Source: Tritrichomonas foetus
Lineage: Eukaryota; Parabasalia; Tritrichomonadida; Tritrichomonadidae
Assembly (NCBI GenBank): GCA_001839685.1
Contig: MLAK01000871.1
Coordinates: 88,939-152,938 of the forward strand
Direction of reading: 5' to 3'
DNA: 64,000 bases
Program-made: the position numbers and the translations under genes
Notes under the pieces: model-generated
What the model was told of the DNA's origin: nothing
What the model saw: the letters and a program-made list of their open reading frames with translations, nothing else
Databases searched by the model: none
In this document: positions 12,901-20,899 of the stretch, one piece after another
Layout of the letters: each line of letters opens with the position of its first letter
Position numbering within the stretch: the first letter of the stretch is position 1

Positions 12901-15900
12901 TTTTGAACAACCTTTCCGGTGAAAAAGGACGTTGGGAAGATACTTTAGCTGATATTGTTGTTCGTGAAAGGAACATGAATGGTGATGTTTTAATTGCAGC
13001 TGCTTCTGTTGCATATTCTGGTCCATTCCCATCAGAATTCCGTCAAATGCTCCTTAATGACTGGTCCAAATTCCTTCGTGATAATGATCTTCCATACTCT
13101 GAGGGTTCTTGCATCATTCAAACACTTCAAGATCCAGTTCAAGTTCTTCGTTGGAACTTAAATGGCCTCCCAAGAGATTCCATTTCCCTTGAAAATACAA
13201 TTATCATTACAACAGCTCGACGTTGGCCACTTTGCATTGATCCACAAGGTCAAGCAAACAGATTTATTAGAAATCTTGAAAAAGATAACAATATGGATAT
13301 TGTTAAACTTTCTGATGAGAACTTAGTAAGAACAATTGAAAATGCTATTCGTTTCGGTAAACCACTTCTTATTGAAAACGTTCCAGAAGAACTCGACCCA
13401 ATCCTTGATCCAGTGCTTCAGAAACAAATTTATAAGCAAAGTGGTGCTGATGTTATCAAGATTGGTGATACTGTTATTCCTTACCACTGGGACTTTAGAT
13501 TATACATCACTACACAACTTCCTAATCCGCATTATTCACCAGAACTTTCTGCTAAAGTTACATTGCTCGATTTCACTTGTACACCAGCAGGTCTTGAAGA
13601 ACAACTTCTTGCATTGGTTGTCGCCAAAGAACGTCCAGAACTCGAAGAAATGAAATCCAATTTGGTCGTTCAAAACTCCAAGAATAAGAAGAAACTTCAT
13701 GAAATTCAAGCTAAAATGCTTTCACTTCTTGAAAACACAGATCCAGATAAACTACTTGATGATCTTGAACTTATTAACACACTTACAGAATCCAACCAAA
13801 CGTCACAATCCATTCAACAACAAGTGAAGGAGAGTGAAGAAACAGAATTAGAAATCGATAAATCTCGTCAAACTTATCGTCCTGTTGCTTATCGTGGTTC
13901 GCTTCTTTTCTTCTGTATTTCTAACCTCTTCCACGTTGATCCAATGTATCAATATTCACTTGCTTGGTACATTTCATTCTTCGGACTCTGTATCGATAAT
14001 ACACCACCATCAGAAGATCTTGAAGTACGTCTTGCTGCACTCATTGACACAGCTACCACTAACTTCTATAACAACATTTGTAGATCATTGTTCGAAAGAC
14101 ATAAAAGAATGTTTGCATTCTTACTTTGTTTCCGAATCATGCAAGGTGCACATGAAATTGATGACAGAGAACTTAGATTCTTGATTGCTGGTCCATCACG
14201 TCAATATGAAGGAGAAAATCCAGATCCATCATGGATTACACCTAAAGCATGGAACGAAATTAAAGCACTTGATACACTTCCAAACTTCCATGGATTCTTG
14301 CCATCCTTTAAAGACAATCTTTCTAAATGGAAAGAATTATTTGATGCTCCAGAAGCCGCAGATTGTCAATTCCCAGGTGATTGGCAAACGAAGCTTACAA
14401 TGTTCCAAAGACTTCTTGTTCTTAGAACAATTAGACCAGATTCAATTCCTCAAGCTGTCCAAGAATTAATTCTTCATAAACTTGGTAAGACATTCATTGA
14501 AACTCCACAATTCGATCTTTCTTCATCATTCGATGATTCATCTGTTTCAATGCCACTTATTTTTGTTCTCAGTGTTGGTGCAGATCCTGCTAGTGAATTA
14601 GTTAAATTTGCTGAAAAGAAGTCCTTTGCTAAGAAATTCTCGTCAATGTCACTCGGACAGGGTCAAGGACCACGTGCTGAACAACGAATGAGCGAAGCTA
14701 TGGATCGTGGACACTGGCTTATGCTTCAAAACTGCCACTTGGCTGTTTCTTGGCTTCCTAGACTCGAAATGCTTATTGAAAGAATCAAACCAGAAGAAGT
14801 CAATAGAGATTTCAGACTTTGGCTTACTTCAATGCCTTCACCAGATTTCCCTGTGTCTATTCTACAGAAAGGTATTAAAATGACCAACGAGCCTCCAAAA
14901 GGTATGCGTGCAAACATTACTCGTTCAATGTCACAATATGATGATAAAATGTTAAATGATTGCCAGAAACCATTTGAATACCATAAACTTATTTATTCAC
15001 TTGCCTTCTTCCATGGTTTAATCCTTGAAAGAAGGAAGTATGGTCCACTTGGATTCAACCAAAATTACGACTGGACAACTGGTGATTTGGAAATTTCACA
15101 GAAGCAACTTAAGATGTTCCTTGATTTGTACGAACAAGTTCCATTTAAAGTTCTTAAATACCTCACAGGTGAAATTAACTATGGCGGTAGAGTTACAGAT
15201 GATTGGGATCGAAGAACTCTTCTTTCAATTCTTGATGATTTCTATACACCAAAGGTTATGAGTGATACTTATCAATTCACAGAAAATCCAAGATATTTGT
15301 CACTTCCTGAACAATCAATTAAGATGTATTTGGCATCTATTCGAGATTTTCCAATTAACGATTCACCTGACATTTTTGGTCTTCACTCAAACGCCGAAGT
15401 TTCATATCAACAAGGTGAAGCTTACACTTTATTCTCCAATTTGCTCCTTGTTCAATCACAATCAGGCGCAGCAGCAGGTGGTCAAACTCGTGAAGAGGTT
15501 TTGTTCTCACTTGCAACAGATCTCCTTAAGTCTGTACCCACACCATTCAACCAAAAAGAAGTTATGGCTAAATATCCACAAAAATATGAAGATTCAATGA
15601 ACACTGTGCTTACACAACAAACAGAAATGTATAATAAACTTCTTAGGATTGTTAAGCGTTCATTGAAGGATCTTCTTAAAGCAATTAAAGGAGTTGTCGT
15701 TATGAGTGCTGAGCTTGAAGAAATGGCAAATTCAATGTTTGACAACTTAGTTCCAAAGATGTGGGAAAATGCAGGATATCCATCAACCAAACCACTTTCT
15801 GCATGGATGCCTGATCTTCAAGAAAGAATTAAATTCTTTAACGAATGGGTCCAAAATGGTCCACCAGTTCTCTTCTGGATCTCCGGATTCTTCATGCAAC

Positions 15901-16331
15901 AATCTTTCCTCACAGGTATTAAACAAAACTGTGCAAGAAGGCAACAAATTGGCGTCGATACAATTTCTTTCGCCTTCCAAGTTATGACAGAAAGAGATAT
16001 TAAGACACGTCCTGAAGAGGGTGTTTTAATTCGTGGTCTTTTCATTGAAGGTGCTTCTTGGGATAATGAAAGAGGTGTCTTGGCTGATCCAAGACCAAAG
16101 GAACTTTTCCAGGAAATGCCACCAATTTTATTGAAACCAATTGGAAGCAGAAAAGTTCCAGAAACCGGAGTTTACAATTGCCCGGTATACAAGATTGGTA
16201 CAAGAAAAGGTGTTCTCTCTACAACTGGACACTCTACAAACTATGTTTTGACAGTTGAGCTTCCAACAGACAAGCCACAAAGTTATTGGATCAAACGTGG
16301 TGTTGCTATGATTTGCTCATTGTCTTGGTAA
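3906..16331 (+). CDS. Axonemal inner-arm dynein heavy chain (DNAH1-like)
   Basis: A 4,141-residue protein in one uninterrupted frame. Dynein heavy chains are the ATP-driven motors that slide flagellar doublets. A proline-rich N-terminus is followed by the tail and linker. The P-loops are GPAGTGKT in AAA1 (about 1492-1499), GPTGGGKT in AAA2 (1773-1780), GPTGTAKS in AAA3 (2115-2122) and GVGGSGRQ in AAA4 (2463-2470). AAA1 also has the Walker B stretch ACFDEFNRI. A coiled-coil stalk at about 2700-2780 and 2935-3000 flanks the microtubule-binding domain. AAA5, AAA6 and a C-terminal domain with LSTTGHSTNYV near the end complete it. The C-terminal domain and AAA1 look axonemal, not cytoplasmic. DNAH1-type is my best guess from the N-terminal region. 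Confidence 0.95.
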   Translation: MSNNRTSTSGNPRKYAFSELFSSTAKASIRKSGKNTINNRTILPPLEDTNPVPPANPEDPEQAAAAGSENPPEGEEPIIEDKLHATIFPNISTYTGARAGFALAVDKPPPSDPLPMGPHNTPPSSILPKVQIPFITPPDVAPRAIEVERLKRLFQSMDINQLLTERGVDYPMEIEFVPNNAEFPPIFKLWDFDDDNFDARTVDEWLGLGRDENGVMMGVPAHVFVEKGLTWVPGVVWDYHEQAKRWLVKFPDGTLQDEWVPRLRLLFLAEDPAIFADRIANAVNERRRVESWIRFVFYVESMPYKAMPDIPEESQKRILKAVPSPRKEIKLDINTFMNEAEISYKYSFNVHSFEAKIKADPIYARSLGLFDLSKPPEPKPKRYHTTPKFEQLREQFAFHSLYTKDCIFTALMKTRASCLEVANSVLLLLRSNKSFHLEEFQQTQAQLVAKTKKMLTEDWVPQLGRELRSALSEVSKGWFNLEETDREVYNMSKFSNFMTLVSCMMIDAARQCVLNNYLLFDEFIADLAPTSVEVKSPTEVIADFPKNSTGAMVMPLFEIDMSIEKETITDPKGHEVEVDKICYGINPMLFKEACTTILSSIVDAVRSIPIIEPRVLPDMFRNVVLTLSTINEDEEQLVEHKTHVVAALDAAIDVLQKYLATYDEYTEFIRLDNAKFIEQLNTDNPSLDQCRQMIKTHQEAMDEIHKNVPKREVVGLFAVNVTSVRNHLITKRKALIKAILDYVSKNAKSQFKKLFNEYRTIENKITALPTKIEELDQTRQYIATVPALTEKLHMRVIDAMKFYDFIDEYCHPLQNEDFNTKWNVFGRARHCYNLIEKSKATLDGYFVKFEQELEMHQEKFAAELDKISHDVSTVSKYTDMTQAEQFAQEIRRIGKSLEAAEQTARTYNARQVIFGQELTDYGRISELKRTFEPFALLWPNVDNWVKLRTSIKEKPMVQLNAEQITKDLQTIYTALHKSTRNFRNGPTSVLQIATDLKAECNEMKDHIPLLTALLNPGMKQRHWTKLSEELGFEFALDDEITLQDALQNGLEEKIDTISEVVGIASKEYSIEVSLQKMQGEWEEINLDIEPYKNTGTYVLKAADDIIQKLDDDMVMTNTMEFSPYKKPFEERLNRWEQTLKLITFVIEEWLNCQRQWLSLEPIFASDDIKKQLPTEAERFATVDKTWRKILESAYRAPQALKFCPSEKLLEDFRQNNKLLGHVQRGLNDYLESKRVAFPRFYFLSNDELLSILSQTKDPTAVQRHLRRCFENVGSLTFEEDLKMTAMNSCEGEHVPFVRSLYPEGNVEHWLLEVEAVMRETLKDILGKAVAEYPTLPRTEWVLNWPAQIVLCGAMIYWTKHVEEALQNNRLKEMFEELNQQMIDLTKLVRVTTEFLSLRTLSCLIVLDVHAHDVVENMVKVGVDSVDAFEWISQLRYYYENETAMIRMLTYTVEYGYEYLGNTSRLVITPLTDRCYLTLTSALQMNMGGAPQGPAGTGKTETTKDLAKAVAFQCVVYNCSESVDYLQMGVFLTGLASCGAWACFDEFNRIYIEVLSVIAQQITTIQNAIQANVKHFRFENRDVALSPRCAVFITMNPGYAGRTELPDNLKALFRPVAMMVPDYRMIAEIKLYSFGFTEARPLSEKIVATFRLSSEQLSSQKHYDFGMRAVNTVIQTAGNLRMNQPDMPEALIVLRAIKDVNVPKFLVNDLVLFNDIISDLFPGVKERTLDYTKLIENINIVAKERKLQVFDNFVNKIIQLRETFSVRWGVMLVGPTGGGKTTVFKTLAAATTKMEDLKTYFKTRYYILNPKSITMGQLYGEFDATTHEWTNGVLSDIIKFCSEDETTDCLWIVLDGPVDALWIENMNTVLDDNKKLCLSSSAVINFTDKMAMLFEVEDLAVASPATVSRCGMVYMEPSPDVRYLFDSWVLTMHPEIQPTINEVIGPLFDQYLVKAIKFLRDKLKEPMPTTNSNIIQSFFRIYHSLIQPFYSPDPIDHIKEDVIANIAKYSPSYFWFSLIWSVGSTTDTEGRKLFDNHIRKMIKESGVEFPEEGLVYDYKYNHQAGKFQNWMENQPPYHIPPGTPFNEIVVPTIDNVRHTFLLETLLRTGYHFFCTGPTGTAKSVTINRYMMASLDPNSFIPVLISFSAQTSANQTQDIIDAKFERRLKGVYGPLDRKKAVIFFDDVNMPAKEEYGAQPPIELLRQWLDHGGWYDRKALEFHKLVDSQLICACGHPGGGRQSLTARFMRHFNIFNFVELQDDSLRHIFKTMLDSYLAIFDSSIQSVALPVADATISIYNNVRQNMLPIPSKSHYTFNLRDVSKVIQGVMSLHKAHIDNENDVVAVWLHEATRVFSDRLVDQPDVESFQQMLNSELLHRFKVTPQDLYKTDNLLYCDFFEESSDQKPYVQVTDEKKLEQILNSAMQEYDDINSKKLALVLFPDAIEHIIRISRILRQPSGHALLLGVGGSGRQSLTRLAAHISEYVVMQPEITKTYGTVEWLADIRDAMKKAGFEETPTVFLISDAQIVKESFLEDINNLLNSGDVPNIFPPEDIEEIVDKMRPIAQAKDIPMSKPSIYSLFISRVKQNLHLVLALSPIGEAFRRRLRMFPSLVTCTSIDWFNDWSKSALASVANEFYSDIYGNDDKVMDVATQFSVKVHTSVIEHSSQLFHEQKRHNYVTPTSFLDFLQLVKYISQQKTREVQRVKSSMETGLSSLKVASSSVADLQEQIKALQPQLEIASKEVDLTVERINVEEAKANEVRTQVQQETASAEENVAQTKSLKEDTQKELDKVLPVLEEAKEGVKGLSSSAISTVRSYLRPPTAVEVVMKGVCILLNQPVIQVQGSKPGETVEDWWATAQKMLNDPRFKTRIESFTENQKDSIPESTIQRLQPLLSSENFSKENAKNAGNATFSLYTWVIAMNKYHYAIKLVRPKQEALAKAQEQLDISQRALKESQDRLKSIEEKIALIKAEYDEAMAKKKACLDKQEECKSKLVRAESLLNNLSGEKGRWEDTLADIVVRERNMNGDVLIAAASVAYSGPFPSEFRQMLLNDWSKFLRDNDLPYSEGSCIIQTLQDPVQVLRWNLNGLPRDSISLENTIIITTARRWPLCIDPQGQANRFIRNLEKDNNMDIVKLSDENLVRTIENAIRFGKPLLIENVPEELDPILDPVLQKQIYKQSGADVIKIGDTVIPYHWDFRLYITTQLPNPHYSPELSAKVTLLDFTCTPAGLEEQLLALVVAKERPELEEMKSNLVVQNSKNKKKLHEIQAKMLSLLENTDPDKLLDDLELINTLTESNQTSQSIQQQVKESEETELEIDKSRQTYRPVAYRGSLLFFCISNLFHVDPMYQYSLAWYISFFGLCIDNTPPSEDLEVRLAALIDTATTNFYNNICRSLFERHKRMFAFLLCFRIMQGAHEIDDRELRFLIAGPSRQYEGENPDPSWITPKAWNEIKALDTLPNFHGFLPSFKDNLSKWKELFDAPEAADCQFPGDWQTKLTMFQRLLVLRTIRPDSIPQAVQELILHKLGKTFIETPQFDLSSSFDDSSVSMPLIFVLSVGADPASELVKFAEKKSFAKKFSSMSLGQGQGPRAEQRMSEAMDRGHWLMLQNCHLAVSWLPRLEMLIERIKPEEVNRDFRLWLTSMPSPDFPVSILQKGIKMTNEPPKGMRANITRSMSQYDDKMLNDCQKPFEYHKLIYSLAFFHGLILERRKYGPLGFNQNYDWTTGDLEISQKQLKMFLDLYEQVPFKVLKYLTGEINYGGRVTDDWDRRTLLSILDDFYTPKVMSDTYQFTENPRYLSLPEQSIKMYLASIRDFPINDSPDIFGLHSNAEVSYQQGEAYTLFSNLLLVQSQSGAAAGGQTREEVLFSLATDLLKSVPTPFNQKEVMAKYPQKYEDSMNTVLTQQTEMYNKLLRIVKRSLKDLLKAIKGVVVMSAELEEMANSMFDNLVPKMWENAGYPSTKPLSAWMPDLQERIKFFNEWVQNGPPVLFWISGFFMQQSFLTGIKQNCARRQQIGVDTISFAFQVMTERDIKTRPEEGVLIRGLFIEGASWDNERGVLADPRPKELFQEMPPILLKPIGSRKVPETGVYNCPVYKIGTRKGVLSTTGHSTNYVLTVELPTDKPQSYWIKRGVAMICSLSW

Positions 16332-16661
16332 ACGAATTTTTTTTATTCAATTTAAAAAAATTGTCTTTATCATTGTAATATTGCTTTATTATTTTAAACT
16401 TTAAATCAACTTATTAAACTAAAACTTACAAACTGTTTTTTATATGTTTTATATTTTTAATAATATCGTAATTTATCTTCAATGTATTAATTAATTTATT
16501 ATCGTAAAATTATCAATATCAAGCTTAATTGTGAACTTTCTGATTATCAAAGCCAACAGTCTAAATTTTAGATTCATAAATTTTAATAAAGTGAGTTTAC
16601 ACATCTACTAAAAGTGTTATATATACCATGAATAAAAATGATGTTTTATTGATAATCAAAA
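16332..16661. other. AT-rich 3' flank of the dynein gene
   Basis: Very AT-rich, with no gene seen. It passes into the A/C-rich satellite described next. Confidence 0.4.
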
Positions 16662-17063
16662 TCAACAATAAACAAAATCAAAATAAACAACAAGCAAAAT
16701 CAAAAATCAAAAACAAAATAAACAAAAAACAAAATCAAAAACAAAATAAACAAAAAACAAAATCAAAAACAAAATAAACAAAAAACAAAATCAAAAACAA
16801 AATAAACAAAAAACAAAATCAAAAACAAAATAAACAAAAAACAAAATCAAAAACAAAATAAACAAAAAACAAAATCAAAAACAAAATAAACAAAAAACAA
16901 AATCAAAAACAAAATAAACAAAAAACAAAATCAAAAACAAAANATACAAAAACAAAATAAACAAAAAACAAAATCAAAAACAAAATAAACAAAAAACAAA
17001 ATCAAAAACAAAATAAACAAAAAACAAAAGCAAAAGCAAAAGCAAAATCAACAAAAAACAAAA
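16662..17063 (+). repeat. 28-bp A/C-rich tandem array
   Basis: The unit joins AAAAACAAAATAAAC and AAAAAACAAAATC (28 bp). About ten near-perfect copies are followed by a degenerate end with AAAAGC steps. The + strand is almost free of G for nearly 400 bp. A single N sits at 16943. The array stops 17 bp before the end of the minus-strand gene at 17080. Confidence 0.9.
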
Positions 17064-17079
17064 ATGTTTAACAGACCAA

Positions 17080-17868
17080 TCAAAAATCATGTGATGGGGG
17101 AACAGGTATCTTTGGTACTTTCACATCTGTTACATCAACGTGCTGGATATCTCCATACGCCTGAATGTCCTGAAGCTGCATTTGGTACAGTATATCTGCT
17201 CGCTGGTCCTGCGACTGCTGGAGCTTCTCGAGCGCCTTTTTGTGGCGGCGGATCATTTTCTCGCACCTGAAGTTGTATTTGTAGAACCGCTGAATTCCAA
17301 GGTCAATCGGATATGAAATGCGTTTCGAAATATATCGAAGGGCATCACTGATTGGCCGATGATCGATCATTTCATTTTTTTGCATATTTTCGCGTAGCTG
17401 TGCATCGTAGCAGTTGTTGAGTATCTGTGATTGTTCTTTCCGGAAATCGAATGCGAGTTTCTGTCTGTCAATTTCGTGTTTACGAAGAATTTCTTCGAAT
17501 TCTGGAGTATGCGGATAATCCTGGATTTCTGGAGGCGCTGCGTATGACGGGACTTGCTCGAGGAGGCTCGCGGGAAGAGGGTCGGTGTTTTCTGTTGGGG
17601 AATCGGGCGGATCGGCTGAAGCGGAATCTTGATTTGGTTCAATCGGCTGTGGTGGTTGAAGCCCAACAAAATGGTCAGTTGGACGATAACTAGTGATTGC
17701 CTTCTGATAAGCCCTGACATCTTTTGAAGCTTGAGCGAGTTGCCTCATATTTATGAAATGCAAGGCTGGAGGAAGGCAGGTGAAATCTTCGAGAGGAGGA
17801 CGGGCTTCGTCTTGTTTGGGCGGTGGTGGCTGATTGGCAGGGTCGTTTGGGACGATTTGATTTGACAT
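17080..17868 (-). CDS. Hypothetical proline-rich and coiled-coil protein, 262 aa
   Basis: It opens with a short proline-rich stretch (PANQPPPPKQDEARPP). The middle is acidic and proline-rich, and the C-terminal half is helical and charged (about residues 120-235, with RRHKKALEKLQQSQDQRADI). It ends in KVPKIPVPPSHDF. Base composition is clearly richer in GC than the flanks, as expected of real coding sequence here. I recognise no family. A cytoskeletal or flagellar role would fit its composition but is not shown. The ATG at 17868 is the first in frame. The 3' end abuts the 28-bp satellite. Confidence 0.7.
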   Translation of the reverse strand: MSNQIVPNDPANQPPPPKQDEARPPLEDFTCLPPALHFINMRQLAQASKDVRAYQKAITSYRPTDHFVGLQPPQPIEPNQDSASADPPDSPTENTDPLPASLLEQVPSYAAPPEIQDYPHTPEFEEILRKHEIDRQKLAFDFRKEQSQILNNCYDAQLRENMQKNEMIDHRPISDALRYISKRISYPIDLGIQRFYKYNFRCEKMIRRHKKALEKLQQSQDQRADILYQMQLQDIQAYGDIQHVDVTDVKVPKIPVPPSHDF

Positions 17869-18472
17869 CTCGAGGAAATTCTTTCCTTTTTACATCACAT
17901 TTCAAAATCAAGACATATGAAATGAAAAATATCATCATTCTCTTCATTATCAATTTCTGAATCACTTTTCAGACACTTTTACTTGTTAGAAATAGGAATT
18001 TCATTATTGGACAGATTTTTGGAAATGAGGGAAAGTTTAATCATGACAAATCTGAGTTTTATGTTAAACATACCGCTGGATGGAAATTCTAGTTTATTGT
18101 ATTAATGTTGTAAACATTTTAACTTAATTAAAATCATAAACCCAAATATCAGCAGGATTTTTTTTTTCTGACGATTAAAAAAGTCAATGTGAAGTGACTT
18201 TGCGGTCCTCTTTGACTCATTCAATCATTGGATGAAGTGCTGGCGAATGACATTGGATCTAGCTCACTACACTTCTTCTGTCATGTTCGCTTGCCAGACC
18301 TCCTCTAAGTCGAAGTGACCCAATGAGCCAGCAAACATCATATGAGATCTGTATATCAAAGTAAATAAAATTCTATCTGCATAATTAATTAGCCAAAAAA
18401 TGAAACTGATCAAATTTAATTCAAGTTTGTTTTATTTGAGTCAAACAATATTTTAGAAAATGATTAATTTAC
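17869..18472. other. Intergenic spacer with a GC-richer foldback copy
   Basis: AT-rich spacer carrying the promoter side of the 17080-17868 gene. The only structured element is the foldback-like block at 18185-18350. Confidence 0.4.
18185..18350. repeat. Degenerate copy of a GC-rich foldback repeat
   Basis: The left arm starts GTGAAGTGACTTTGCGG and includes TTTGACTCATTC and CATTGGATGAAGTGCTGGC. The right arm, read on the minus strand, has TTTGCTGGCTCATTGGGTCA and CTTCGACTTAGAGGAGG. The same words occur in both arms of the element at 20900-21220, so the two are relatives. No terminal repeats are visible. Confidence 0.6.
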
Positions 18473-19555
18473 TTACTGCTCACTTACATTGGTTTCTTTC
18501 ATCAAACATACTTGGGGATCACAGTGATTATCATAAAAACGAAGACCTTTTGGAAGTATGTTATTTCGTAAATATTCATCGAGGAAATCTAAATACCAAT
18601 ACTTATGATACGATGCAATTTTTCGAAATTCATAAAATTCTGGCTTACATTGAGTTGGTGGATGAACTTTTGGACATTCTTGAATGTATTCAAACATTTT
18701 ATTTCTAATAATTATATCCATATTTGGTTCTTTAAATGGATCTCCAATGAAATAAGTTGATGAAATATTTACACCACTAATTCCCATTTTTTCAAACATT
18801 CGCATTAAATGACGATCTTCATAAATATGTAAATCACGAAACCATTCATCAAAATGTTTTAGAAAGAATTCAATCGATTTCCTTGACATTACTAATCCTG
18901 TGCCTCCTTGAATATAAAGGTCTTCTTCACCATCATAAACAACTGATGTATGCATCGTGCATGCACCTTTAACAACCATTTCTTCATTTGGGTTAAATTG
19001 TTGATTAAAATCTTTCATCATCACACCAAAATTAGGAACATAAATAGCACCATCATCATCTTGATATTTGAACCATCGATACTTTGTATTTTCATAGAAA
19101 TCTTTCATTCCATGATAGAATTTAATTGTTTTTTCTGTATCTTTAAATTTATTACCATACTGAATTTCACCTTGCTCAATTGCAACTTTAGTTGTATAAT
19201 TTTTGAACAAAATCAACGTTTTGAGTGAGAAATTATTTTCAACTGGCTCATCACTTACAAAGACGATTTCTGATTTATTATACTTATTTACAAACTCAGG
19301 AATCCAATTGTTTAACGCATAATCAGTCCGTTTTTTGTTTTGAGAAGCTGTAATTATGAGCAAATATACATCAATATCATTTGATTTCGAAATAGTAAAT
19401 TTTTTTATCAATCGAGGATTGTTCATAATAATTTGTGAATCAGTTTGTATGAATTTTAGACATCTGGCACAAAAAATCAAGACAATTATTGTTAATATTG
19501 TTTCTATGATATTTTTGACAATTATTGATGGTTTCGTTGTGGAGATTTCATCCAT
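18473..19555 (-). CDS. Fringe-like type II membrane glycosyltransferase
   Basis: A 360-residue protein with a short cytosolic N-terminus, a single signal-anchor helix at about 14-36 and a lumenal catalytic domain. Features fit the fringe / core-1 beta-1,3-galactosyltransferase group (GT31-like): VYLLIITASQNKKRTDYAL near the start of the domain, the metal-binding DDD at 166-168 in WFKYQDDDGA, GGTGLVMSRKS at 217-227 and the acidic pair in YEDRHLMRMF (246-247). Such enzymes extend glycans in the Golgi, using a nucleotide sugar. The exact donor and acceptor cannot be told. Length is normal for the family. The ATG at 19555 is the natural start. Confidence 0.82.
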   Translation of the reverse strand: MDEISTTKPSIIVKNIIETILTIIVLIFCARCLKFIQTDSQIIMNNPRLIKKFTISKSNDIDVYLLIITASQNKKRTDYALNNWIPEFVNKYNKSEIVFVSDEPVENNFSLKTLILFKNYTTKVAIEQGEIQYGNKFKDTEKTIKFYHGMKDFYENTKYRWFKYQDDDGAIYVPNFGVMMKDFNQQFNPNEEMVVKGACTMHTSVVYDGEEDLYIQGGTGLVMSRKSIEFFLKHFDEWFRDLHIYEDRHLMRMFEKMGISGVNISSTYFIGDPFKEPNMDIIIRNKMFEYIQECPKVHPPTQCKPEFYEFRKIASYHKYWYLDFLDEYLRNNILPKGLRFYDNHCDPQVCLMKETNVSEQ

Positions 19556-20199
19556 TATGATTGAAAGAAAAATTCAATAAAGTGGATGATTTTTTGAATA
19601 TAAACTCCAACGTAAATTGGTTTTTTTGAAAAACTGAATAATTGATTTAACTCTTTTCAAATTTCAAACAGATGTATACAAACTAAATAGTCTTAACGTA
19701 CGAAATCACTAAAATGATCCTTATCATCAGTATTACTTAATACCATCAGTCAAAAATCAAAACCCAAATAGCTAAAAGAATGACGAAAATTTCCCTTATC
19801 GCAAACTTCGCAAATGGCCGAATTCAAAAATATTTCGAAAATGATTCTGAAGAAGCTATTGTTTCAGTTTTCGGGTGAACAGCTTTCAGTCAATTGTTAA
19901 ATCTATTTTTTATAGTTATGAGCCATATTTATTCATAGTTTTGAAATTTTGCAACAATTAAACCGAAAAAAGAGCGATTTTGGAGAAAGCCTAAAAAAAA
20001 ATTGAGAGAAGCTTTTTTTCCAAGAATCACAAAGATTATAATACTGCTTCCCATAATTCTATTTACACTTCTTCTATCGATTTTTAATTAAAAATCGCGA
20101 AAATTTTGATAGTTTTAACTCAGTGATGTTGAATTAATTCAATTTCCATTTGACAAATAAGAATGTATTGAAATCTTTTCTGTCATAAAATTTTAGTAT
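19556..20199. other. Spacer with only a 32-codon ORF
   Basis: The only frame of note is 19780-19878 (+), starting MTKISLIANFANGRIQKYF, which looks protein-like but is too short to defend as a gene. The rest is AT-rich with no recognisable feature. Confidence 0.3.
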
Positions 20200-20546
20200 A
20201 TGAAGAAAATAGACTGGCAGTCCTCAACAGCACATTCTCAAGCAGGGATACAGATACAACGATTGAAAGACCAAATCAAGAAATTGACACAAAAGGCAAA
20301 TGGCTACCAACTGAAAATGAATGCGATGATTCAAGAATTAAATGCATTGCGTACAGAAAAATCTTCCTGGAATCAGCACATATTCCAGCAAACAATCCTG
20401 GATCAGGAACAAAACGATGTTTCCGAACATTACAATGGGAAAAATGGAACCCAATATGTTTTTTTCCAGGCTCGATGCCAAGTGAATTTTCTGATGACTC
20501 GCCATTTAGATGGCAAAACATTCGTAATCTTCTCATTGATGCCTAA
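20200..20546 (+). pseudogene. Frameshifted coiled-coil gene remnant
   Basis: From the ATG at 20200, about 55 codons encode a heptad-rich coiled coil (LKDQIKKLTQKANGYQLKMN). At an A-run near 20358 the protein-like reading moves to another frame. That frame gives a hydrophilic, proline- and tryptophan-containing tail (PANNPGSGTKRC, WEKWNPICFFPGSMPSE, RWQNIRNLLIDA) ending at TAA 20544-20546. The original frame instead runs on into a low-complexity Phe-rich stretch to 20622. I take this as a one-base frameshift, real or a sequencing error. The family is not recognised; a mobile-element origin is possible. Confidence 0.45.
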
Positions 20547-20622
20547 ATTTTTTTTATTTATATCAAAATTATTAATATTTTTTTTTTTATACTTCATTTT
20601 TGTATTTTGGAAAACATTATAA

Positions 20623-20899
20623 TTTTCGATGGAGGGCCATATGATAATAAAAAGCACGATTTATGATAAGAAATAATCAAGATATTAATGCTATAAAATC
20701 ACTTTTTATCTCAATAATTCTCAGAAATTTCTGTGGGGTTTATTTTTTTCTCACAATTTTTTTATGGATTTGGTTTTCTCTGTATCTTGATTTTTAAATT
20801 ATAATATTTATATATTATTAATAGGATTACAATTAAATAATTTTTAGATGACTATAATATCAACAATTATTCATTTAGATCTCTCAATAGTCTTCTACA
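20623..20899. other. AT-rich spacer
   Basis: No gene or repeat seen before the foldback element. Confidence 0.3.

Noticed and set aside
4660..15987. Many secondary frames within the dynein gene, both strands
   Set aside because: Shadows of the 4,141-codon dynein frame, without motifs of their own.
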